From Pomphorhynchus laevis (taxonomy: Eukaryota > Acanthocephala > Palaeacanthocephala > Echinorhynchida > Pomphorhynchidae): a stretch of 64,000 bases of DNA. This document shows positions 34,643 to 46,600 of the stretch, one piece after another. The position numbers were made by a program, and so were the translations under genes. The notes below the pieces were generated by a model. The model did no database searches, was not told the origin of the DNA, and saw only the letters and a program-made list of their open reading frames with translations. Position 1 is the first letter of the stretch. Every line of letters begins with the position of its first letter. The stretch is from assembly GCA_012934845.2 (NCBI GenBank), contig WNNJ02003718.1:276587-340586 (forward strand), read 5' to 3'.

Positions 34643-37600
34643 ATGGTTGATTTTTTAACAACGGAAGTGTGCATTCATCCGACTTCTGTCCTTTCGATAA
34701 TTCAATTCCATGAACGAAGAGACAAATCAAAAAAGAATGTCATTGGAACATTATTTGGTAGTGTTCACTTTTGTAGAATAAATTGTTATCGGTTAGAATT
34801 AATTTTTAGGAGAACGAAAAGCTGACAAAGTTACAGTGAGTTCTGCCTTTGTAGTGAATCACAAGGTGACCGAAGGGGAACCGGTGAGTATAATTATTCC
34901 ATTATATTCTATCGCTTCTGCAATAGATCCTTAGTAAATCAAAAAAAATTACTTTAGTTATGTATGGCCCAATCTCTAACAACCATATAAGCCAGATTTA
35001 CACTTAAACAGTGAATTCGCTCTTTATCTGTGTCAAACGCGAATTCAGTTAGTTGTGGTCTCACGACCATAATCAAAATGATAAAGTGTAGAATAAATAA
35101 TTTGTTTAGCTTCTATAATTAAATTGTGTCACTGCTACTTTTATCTTTCTACCGTTTACAATTAAATAAAAATATTTTTCTTATTTTTAATTGTATTGTT
35201 CTAATTTTTATAATCTTTATCGTTTTATTTGATTTTACTGTATTTTGTTACTATTATGATTTTTTCATCTTCATTGCTTAACTTCTTTCATTTCACTTAG
35301 TCGAACTAAACATTAACATCAATTTCATACATGAGGCGTCAAATCAGCTTTTGAATATAAAGGTTTTGCTAATAAAAGTGTATACATGACTTATTATTCG
35401 ACTTATTATTTATACAATTAATATTTATACAAAGTTAAAATTAAAAATTGAAATTTAAAATAAACGTCAATTGTTATGAATTGACTAATAAATAATATAA
35501 GATGTATAGGAATAAGGATTAGAAGTCATCAGGAGGAACTGCTATGTTATCAGGTTTCGGCCCCTATTCCTATATCCAACATAGCAGCGGGGCCAAATAG
35601 ATGCTATGAGGTATTTCCTCGGATGAAATTTGAGTATAATATCATATTATATTATATAATAATTATTACAGCATATCATATTATCTATATCAATATAGAT
35701 ATAGATATTGATATAGATATAGTATCAATATATATATTGATATTATGTAATATCAATATCAATATTATATCAATATATCAATATTATGTCTTCCAGATAA
35801 AAAGTATTGTTTCAAAAATGTTCTTGGCTTGTATTGAAAGTGTATTACAGGCATTTAAGCAATAATTTGCAAAACATAAAACAAAGCTTATTGATTCCTT
35901 TAAATTTTTCGCTTAATAGTTTAAATTTATTTTTAATATTATTTTTTGTTGATTTATAATTCTCCATTTATTATTTTAGTTTATTTTTTATTTATTTTAT
36001 CTATTATTATTCGACTATATTCATTATTTTGAATTAATTGATCTAATTGATCCAAAATATTAATTATCTTTTTTAAAAATATTAAGTAATTAATAAAATT
36101 CATCTATATACATTATTTTAGGTATCAATCGATTTCCACGGTGCTGAGCAATATTCCGCCTACTATAGACGTGCGCATCCATACGATTCTGTGGTGGGAT
36201 GGTAATTTGTTAATTTTATTTCTTTTATTACTGTTATATCAATACGTCACTTATTATAAATATTCCATTTTAACAACATTTGAACATATTTACGCATAAT
36301 GATCGATGGATTGCATGGGTAAAGTGCGTTCTTATCGATCTTGTTAAGAATCTTGTATTGCATAGGTACACTTAAATGCTTTTATTATTTTGTCTATATC
36401 GAAAGGTTTATTGACCCATAATAAATAAATCCAGATCTAACCTCAAGCCACAATTATATGAAACTCCATTGTTTAAACAAACATCATGAATTACGATTTA
36501 TATATTTCCAGCATTATTTCATTATTTTGTGGCAATTTTGCACAAAAAGAAAACAACATTTCCGATTAAAATTATTTAGTCTTTTATTAACAATCATGAT
36601 AGGGTTTATATCAATATAATGTCCATATATCCATATCAATATTGTCTTGCATAAACTGCATTCTTAACGATCTTGTCATTTATTCTGTAATTTGCATGAC
36701 TTTCGTTTATATTTTGTTCATCTAATAGAATATATAATTCTTTTTTATATGATTGATATGTTTATTAGGTTTTCAACTAGTGCCAATGTATCAGAGGACG
36801 AGAAAAATATTCATGAATTTTACGGATGCCTTTGCAAACAGCCAGTTTTGGTGACATTAGATACATCCCTTCCTGAAACCAAGCTTGATATTAAAGCCTA
36901 CACAGTGTGAGTCTTCATTGTTTAGTAATCAATTTTTTAAACCGATATTTTACCTGATCAAATACCATTCTAATAAGTTAAATGATTAAATTGTCTTCCA
37001 GATAAAAAGTATTGTTTCAAAAATGTTCTTGACTTGTATTGAAATTTTTAAAACAGTTCCAGATTATTACAGGCATTTAAGCAATAATTTTCACTAATAA
37101 ACTTTATATATAATATATAAAATATTATATTTTATAATGTTATATGTTAATAATTAAAATAAATACCGCTTTTAAACCTTAACATGATGATTCAAAACCA
37201 AAAATCAAGCTCGGTTAACAGCAGTGGAAGAGACTCATTATGGCGTGCGACCCCGAATAAGTATAAGTATGAAGAAAGAATAAGTTAATGTATATTTATA
37301 TTGAATTTTATAAATCAAATTCTCTATGAGATTTGAATTTGATATATCAAATATGCATTTGACATAAATATTTATTTTTAATATTATATAAAATGAAAAT
37401 ATAAAATGTTAATAAATATTATTATTAATATTTATTAAATAAATATTATTTATTTATGTGAGATAAATATTATTTACAAAATACAATATGCGAAATTTTA
37501 ACCCCATTTTTCATAATAATGTGATTATTACAATGAGATTATTTTAATCCCATTTTTAGAAGGTTAAAAATGAATTTATTTAATGAAACAATAAAAATCG

Positions 37601-40600
37601 GCGTGATATCACCGTTGTTACTATATTGATTTACGCTGCGTAACTTTCAATTTTAGTATCTGGCTGGCTACAATATGATTATGCAATTATCACTGTAATT
37701 GTCATTTGCCTGACTACCGTTAGATTATGTTATCATCGATGCTTTCGTCTTAAAATATGATTGTGTCTTTATATATCCAGACACTTAACTGTCGTAGAAC
37801 GACAATTATTGTTTAGTTAATGTTCTGCTTCACCTTTTGATGATTTATAATTTTTAAAAAGTAAGTTTTAATAATTTTTAAATTTAATAATTAAATTTAA
37901 TATTTACAAATATTTAATATTTGTAAATTAGTCAATAAATCGTTATTGAAATATAATAGCCATACGTCTGGAATAATCGAATTGAGTAATGAATATTTTA
38001 ATATGCGGTGTAAAGTCATACATATTTGTGATGCTACATTTTTAACCAATAAGGATGGTAAACCGTCAGGACCGGCGGCATTCGCTGTTTTAGGCGCAGT
38101 AGTTGTATGTAGGCATCATTAACAGATATATGAATGTAGATGTAACGTGTTATCTCTTTGAGAAGATTCCTGATATATACTATCATTAAAAGTATGAAAC
38201 AACATGCAATGTTTTTTCATCTATAAGTACTTCGCCTTCGCAACGGAACAAAAATATTCTTATTTCGGTTTTTCAGAGAACAATATTTTAAGAATATATT
38301 TTGTTCAAGTGTGATTTTTTGAACAAGAGACTGTTCGAACTTATATTTAAGAAAGAAGTTTAATATAACTTTTTAATTAACACGAACATGGAAAGTTTAT
38401 ATCTTGATGATTTTTTTACAATCTTCGTCGGGAAGCTTAACCCGGAATGCGCAAACCATTGGTGCATAAGCTTGCGCTTAGTGAATTCCATTCAGAGGTT
38501 TACTGAGGATTAAGTACTGTCGAAGTTGTGTAGCTACAGGTCCACACTGATGATACCATCATGTAGTGATGAGTAGACTAAGGTGGAAACGTCCAATTGG
38601 GGGCTTGGCGTCTGTGGTAGCTTCATTCCGGATTAAGCTTCGCGACGAAGGTTGTAAAAGAAGCATGCAGGTTTACACTTTCCTGTTCGTGTTAATTAAA
38701 AAAGTTGTATTGAAATAGTTTCTTATTTTTATATTTTCGTTAATATTTTACGTCTTTATATGTTAATATTTTACGTTTTTATATGATAATATTTTACGTT
38801 TTTTGTTTGATTTTTAGAACATCTTTTGGATTGGGCGAATCAAATTTGGGTTACATGTTCAGCGGTATCAATACAAAAGTAGCGTGGGAACCACAAGAAA
38901 AAAGTTTAGGTATGTTTATAGATTTTTAAATAATCAAAAATGTTAACATTTGTAAAAGACCGGTTCATTCATAAATAATGAATATTTTTGAATATTTTAT
39001 GTAATAATATATTTCTCTGGTTGTGGCACGATATTATCCTCACATGTATTGATCTTATTTTTGATACAGCTGGACGCTACTAATCAGCCTGAGTGGGTAT
39101 CATCAGTTGCTGACCCAGACCTACATTTCACGAAAACAATTAATATTGTTTTGATTTTATTGCAACGGCTTAATTCAGATACAAATAGCATTTTAATATT
39201 TATAATTCAAGACTATTTATTTGTAATTGTTTGTTCAACATTATAGTGTATTTAATTGTATTTGATTGCATCTGTGAGCTGAATTTTTTTTCCGATTGTG
39301 GCACGATATTATCCTCACATGTATTGATCTTATTTTTGATACAGCTGGACGCTACTAATCTGCCTGAGTGGGTATCATCAGTTGCTGACCCAGACCCACA
39401 TTTCACATTTCAACCCTTATTATCTGCTTAGTCCGTACACTGGTGCTGATCGAATTGGAAATCATGGCATCTGTATCGCGATTCAACGCTACATTCATTA
39501 GGCTGGCTCCTCAAGTGGTGTAAATATGCATTTCTGTATTTACTCTTTGTGAAGGATCGTATTCTAACGATCTATTAGAAACCTACCCTATGTGTGATCC
39601 GCTAACCGGATCACTGTTTTTCATGATGCAACTAGTAAATGAATGTTTTTAACTTAATGCATATGTGAGCTGAAATTCCACAACTGGCTTATCCAGTGGT
39701 GGAATATGTAATAAATCGTTCTTCATATTGTTATTTAAATTAATATTTTAATATTTTAAATTAATATTTAAGATGCGTGTTTTTTTTATTAAACATAAAT
39801 TAAAAAAATATTTTAATGAACAAAAATATGTTTTCTAAAAAATATATTTTTAGTAAGTAATTTAGTAAGTTGAATAATTGTTCATGTATTATCTAGTTTA
39901 TATTTTACTAGTTAATTATACGTTTAAGTAAAAAAGTGTATTATAGTGCACGACCGCAATATTCAAATACTTAACATTTAATACTTTTTAAGAAATTATT
40001 TAAATAATGCTTTAGTAATCAAAGTGACTTTGGCTCCAGATTAGATTAGATCTCTGCCGACAACAGTGCGCGCTTGATAAGGTCATTAATTGCGCTGTGG
40101 TGTGATAATCTGCCTACGGACTTGCTGCAGCTAATCCCATGTCGTCCACTGATTTCTACTTCAGCTTCACATACATATACATGCGTCGCAGGGAAACGGG
40201 GATGTGGAGTGACGAGTTGCAGAGTCTCGTGCCGAGCGACGAGCAAGGACGTGCGTGAAGGAATGCCCAGAATAAGGTGCAGTAGCAGCAATAAGACGCG
40301 CTTTGTCCGTCTGGTTAGGTGCAAATGACAAAACTTTCGCTTTCTGGACAATAAATAGCGACTTATCACAGACCCTTTGTTATGTCGCATAGGGCTGTTT
40401 TTAATAAACGTGACGTCTGTCCGCGATTTTCATTCGATCACTGCTGATATCTAAGTCGTCTTGTAGTCGCCCTGACAGGATCCGGGTTACTAGTAGACGT
40501 GTTTCAGCGACATACGACAGGAAGGCCGGAAGAGCGATGCCCGTCACTCTCATGATGCCGAGATCGCCGTTAGTAACTTGTAGCGACTCCTAGTCCAAAG

Positions 40601-43600
40601 CCCTGCCAGACAGCGCGATATTGAGGATGGACTGCAACGACGACCGGATTATGTTGTCGTATTCGAACAACAGATGCTGCCCATTACAAGGCGCGCTGGA
40701 TTGAGTATACATCAACTTCTGTATAGTGAAACAATTTTTGAGCAGGAACAGTGTATCGTGAGCGTTAAGAAAATATAGTCTCCTAGATAGGCACTGTTAT
40801 TCTTGTAGCTTCAACTCCAATACCTTGTAGATGCTTTGAATGCATTCGATCGGTGGCTAAAGCATGATTCCGGGTAGACGTGTTTGATGTCTGGAGCGAC
40901 TGCCATGAACTGTCTCGCTACATAATCGTGGTCAGTAATCAGCTCACACTTGCTGACATTGATGACGAGACCAAGCTCCGATCTTCGCATCGTCAGCATA
41001 ATCTAGTCTGTAAACAATGTGTTCACATCACCTCCTAACGTTGCATAATCCATATACGACATTTTGCGCTCCGACTTAAAGCACTTTGTCAGTGCCAAGG
41101 CAGTGAAACAGAAAAGCAGCGGACCGAAAGAATCGCTTTGCTGTGTTTCCTTATCATATATTTGCGTGTTTTACCGAAACGTAGGAACGATTTATAGGGT
41201 TGCAGCTAGACACGAACAGATACATTTCCGATAGCTCTTCGCCTGATCACTGTTAACATCACATCGCTGCTCAGCTTTCTATATATACGCAGCATTCTAT
41301 ATATCCTCATCGAACCAAGATATAGAACCGAATTATTCTCGCAATATTCAAAGTAGCTACGTATGCCCAGTCATCTTATGTGTGACGACAAACTTCAACA
41401 ACGGTAGACGGGTTTCGCTCTAACGGAGCTCATCAGTACCGTAACTTTAATTATCATCCATAGGCACCTTAACACACGCTTAACCTATGATGATTCAGAT
41501 TAAGGGTAGTTTTGCTTTACGAGCTTTAAAACACTGTTTAAGCGTGTGTTAAGGTACCTATGGTTTATTATTGTAGTCACGGTACTGATGAGCTCCGTTA
41601 GAGCGAAACGCGTATACCGTTGTTGAAGTTTGTCGTCACATATAAGATGACTGGGCATACGTAGCTACTCTGAATATTGCGAGAATAATTCGGTTCTATA
41701 TCTTGGTCCGATGAGGATATATTCTTGGTCTGATGATAATATCTATATCAATATACGATATCATTATTTCTTATCATTAGCTAAAGCTAAAACTAAAATA
41801 CAATTAAATATAAAATTGATAATTGTGATTTTAAGTAATTTGCCTTGTTTTTATATCGATAAGTATCGTTTTTAATAATGCTAGCTTTAATCATGCATGT
41901 TATTTTTACTAGAATGATAATTATGATAATGATAATTAGACTGCAAAGCAGAAACGCTTTATAAATAAAGTCTTACACGTGATTCATCAATTCGTTAAAG
42001 TTATCATCAATGTTCATTTAATGGAACTTTATAGTTTCATAATTTGCTAACCTTTCAATCAAATTATAAAAACTACGAACGAGCATACCTAGCATTAAAA
42101 AATCAACAAATTAATACAAAATCTTTAAATTTTAGATTCATTTATAATCTAAAAGGCTATTCCTTATTACTGTTTTATCTTTAAGTAAAAATGATTTTAA
42201 ATTAAGTTGATCTTATCACATCACTCCAGACTGATAAATATCCACAAAGATCCGATCCCGATATCGTACTTAATTCATTGATACGAATGCAAAACTACGT
42301 GAAATTCTTCATGGATTACGTAAAAGACGTTGTGGTAAGCATTTTATATACAATGTTATTTGTTGGGAAAAATATTTATCTAAATAATTAGATAATTTGT
42401 TTCTAATTAATTTTTTAATTAATTTGTTATCAAATGCCATCTCAGTTTTGAAGTGTTTAAGTTAAAAAAAATTGTTAAGAACCTCAATAAAAGTCAAGTG
42501 AAAGTTATAATTCAATTTGAACTCTCAAATTGATATAATTTATATCGGCTAATTTCTTATCTAATTTATATCTAATGATTTAATCTTTATAAATTAATTA
42601 TTACTTAATAAATATTAATTAATTAATTATTATCATTAATTAATTTATAAATGATTTGGAAAAATATCAATTTGTTAATAAATTGACATTTATAAATTTA
42701 TATATTTATCATCATAAATTCTTCTTGATAGCAGTGACTATCGGAATATCAACTTTATTTTTATCAATAAATTTTATAAATTTATTTTTTATCAAAAAAT
42801 CTTTATTATATTTTTATTAAATTTTGCCATTTAGTTCATTGTTACATAAATCTTCTGAAATACTTATTTTTTCTGATGTCAAAATTGATTTTTGATTGCT
42901 TTTCGATAAATAAAGATTAGAATTCTTTAGAATTCTAATCTTTATTTAAAGAGAAAAAGACTAAATCATAGCAAGAAGATTTTTATATAATAATGAGATT
43001 AAAACTTTTAATTAGAGAAAACAAATTGATGAGGAAGATATTATTTATTATTATATAATAAATATAATAAATATATTATTTATTATATATTATTTAATCA
43101 AAAATTAAGAACATGATATCTGCATTGTTTCTTAAAATAATCTATGTTTTGAGGAATATATCATTCTTTTATTACAATTATATTCATAAAATTATTAATA
43201 AATATGCATTTAATTATTTGCTATTTCATGTACTTTCGATGATCTGCTATCACATTTTTCGAAAAATCTTATTGAGTGTCTGTTCTCTGTATTTTATAAA
43301 TAAAATAAATTTATTCATTTCACAGCTTCGATTCTCTTTAATAAAATTTTAAATTTATTTTTTAATATTTAATCAATATTTTTTACTTAAAAATATTTTT
43401 AAGTAAAATAATATTATATTTGTTGAATGATCAACAATTGTATGTTGAACTACAAATTTGAACTTACAAAAGAAAATTTTCCTGACGCAAATATCAAATA
43501 GCAAATATCAAAATGCTATTTTGATAGCATTCTTACCTAAAAAATATTTTTTACCTAGAAAATAAATATTATGAATAATTATTAAATTATTTTTCACAGA

Positions 43601-46600
43601 TTATTATGTAAAGCGTCTAATTTATTATCAACATATTTAATAATAATTCATTTTTAAATAATAAATTAATTTTTATTAATTGACGTTTATTAAATTATTA
43701 AAGGATAACAAAAAAGTTGGTAATCCTGAAATAGGCCGTCAATTAATGAGCATGTTAAAATCTATACCAAGGATTCCAAGATCTGAATTGGATACTATGT
43801 TTAACACTGAAAAGAATGTAAGTATCTTTTGAATTAATTAATTAATCTACATAATTATTAATTCGACTTATATAATCTAATTGATTTGTAATCACATGTT
43901 TTCTTTGTGTATTTGAAATATAGCGAAGTTGTTATGCAGAATATGAATTTATATTACAACGACTAATTCGAACTTTTTAAATTGTATATTTGCAAATATG
44001 TAACAATCAATATTTAGAAACTACTGGTGACGTACATCAGGAAGCTTAACACGGAACGCGCCCTACATGTGTTGGGCGCATTCCGGGTTAAGCTTCCCGA
44101 CGAAGGTTGTAAAAAGCATGCAGTTTTATACTTTCCTGTTCGTGTTAATTAAAAAAATTTGTATAAAATCAATATTTTGAAAAATCGATTATTAACTGTT
44201 TGTTTTCAATGTCTCCTCAAATCATAAAAAAGTTTATTATAAAAAAGTTTTTCTAAAAGAAGATATTATCCCGACACTTTCTAAGATTTTCACTGGTATT
44301 AAGCACTTCAAATCATCTAGTTGTGCTTAAAGTTTGTTATTTCCAATGAATATTAGGAAAGGTTCAGTTCAATATTATATCATCAGGAACTATTGCTTCG
44401 TAACGCGCAGTTATTAAAATAATATACAATATAATATAATATGATATATTCTATTATTATAATATACTATATAATAATATAATATACAATATATTAAAGT
44501 TATATTGTACAACATTTAAAAATTAAAAGAAAGAAAAACGATATGAGGCCGAATAGTTACAACTGTTCCGCCTCATATCGGTTAAACTGGACAGGGATTA
44601 TAAAAACATCTCCCAACATAAATATAACATTAAACGTGGTAATATGAAGTGTTAAACTTAGAACATAACTCAATATATGTTGTCTCAACAACGATATTAA
44701 ATTGACATTGAGTTGAAATTCAAATAAGGATTTTCACACCATCAATTACGTTTAAATGAGAGTGTTTCTCTGAAGATCATAGCAGAGATAACGAAATTTT
44801 AAAATAAAATATTTTCATAATTGCCAGAACTCTGTAATTGGATCAGAACTCTGCAATTGTATTAGTTAGAACTCCGCAATTTAAATTGTATCAATCAGAA
44901 AACGATCAACATTTGAATAACTAAAAAGATGCCTACGACGTTTAACGATCATTTGACAAAGTTTAGGGAATATATGTTTACATCCATTTTATAATTCATA
45001 TTTGGAATTTTTTTATCATATATATGGCAAAGCTATTTTTACAACGGAAGCATTGATGTGTCACATTTCTTAAATGTGACACTTAGATGGCACAATTTCT
45101 CACTTAGATTGAATGAATCATTTCAATTTATTGAGTCTACGCATTTTGTACATAAAACGTGACATTAAAGGGATTAGAAAAGCGCATTTTACAACGTGGT
45201 AATATGAAGCGTTCGTTAACACAACATGCACTAAACTTAGAACATAATGTTAATTTTGTTCTAAGGCCTCTATTCTATCGTATGAAAGTGATTATTTTTC
45301 GTGCATTACACAAGAGGCTTTTTTAATAAAAAGAATGAAGTTATGTTCAATAATAAAGCAGATTTTATTTTAAAAATATCCTATTAAATTTTATTATTTT
45401 ATAAAAAACTTAAATTATATTTGTTTGATTTGTTTCAATTGCATATTGTGATTCAGTTTTTTGTTGGTTTTTCTACGGTTTGAATTTTGTTTTACTGAAT
45501 GGAAAATATATTTGTATAATTCATTTGATGTGATAGTTTCTTGTACAGAACTTTGTTTTTCTTTGAATGTTTTAATGTTGGACAATAAAACTTAAATATA
45601 AGAAACTTTTGAGTGTTGTGAAACAATTGTTCCTGATAATGATAGCAGCAGCTATTGAAATATTGAACTGACCCCTTTTTTATCTAATAAATTGTCGTTT
45701 ATTTGGTTCAATTCTATAAATAATAGCAAATAAAATAAACAAAATGAATATTATCAAAATAAACTTAAGTTAACTTAAGTCAATACTTGAGTTGATATCA
45801 TGACCGAGAAAACATGAAATTCTTCCGTATCATTCTGATACGTATATATTTGCTTTTTTATTTAATTTTTTGCTTGATAAAGACGCGAAGCATCAAAAGC
45901 TTGCCCACATTTTTCAATAATAAATCTTCTCGTTTCTACAATGTCTACCAACCACAAGAAAGTTCATTTTGACACGAAAACAAATCTTGATTACTCTTGT
46001 ATAATTAGAACACAATAATTGCTTAAACAACATGAGTTCATTCTCAGAATGTTATTCTGAGTGAAATTATTAAATGAACACAGTAGTGTGGTAATATATT
46101 GCATTCATATTTCTATAACAGAAACTAGCGAAATATAAAAAGTAATAAATTTTGTCGATCTCGCTCCCAATTTGTTTTTAATTTGTTTTTAAAAACAAAT
46201 TAAATAATTAGGAAATTTATAAACGTTATAAACTTTATATATTACTAATTAAATAATGTACAATAATTAATTGCCTACCTTGAATAAAATAACGATATTT
46301 CAATATTGATAAATATAATTGAAATATATTTTTTATAATAATTAATCATGATTAATATTATTTTATATAATAAATATACAATAAATATCTTAATTTCACA
46401 TAAAATATAAGTTATTATACGATATATAATAAATATTTAATATATTATACAATAATATAATATATTTTATTATAATTATATTATAATAAATTGAAACTTG
46501 AATCCACGTCTTTCTTCATGAAAGACGTGAAGTTAATGATAGTTTTGTAGACATTATATGAAAAAAGTTATCTTTATTATAGCAAAGCTTTCAACACTGT

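Larger units (their letters stand above)
41299..41722. mobile_element. Foldback element with a hammerhead in each arm
   Basis: A 424-bp palindrome in eIF3F intron 5. The left arm (41299-41484) and right arm (41545-41722) are inverted copies with scattered differences; the loop is about 60 bp. Each arm carries a complete hammerhead ribozyme, on opposite strands. There is no coding capacity. It could be a non-autonomous Penelope-like or retrozyme-type element, or an inverted dimer of one. No target-site duplication was identified. Confidence 0.85.

Noticed and set aside
39019-39406. A functional hammerhead in the tandem 113-bp blocks
   Set aside because: The layout resembles the 51-kb ribozyme, but GAAA is replaced by GAUU in both copies and stem I is interrupted, so only a dead relative can be claimed.
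43113-43352. 79-codon open frame rich in Phe, Ile and Tyr
   Set aside because: Typical of translated AT-rich intron DNA; lies inside an eIF3F intron with no homology recognised.
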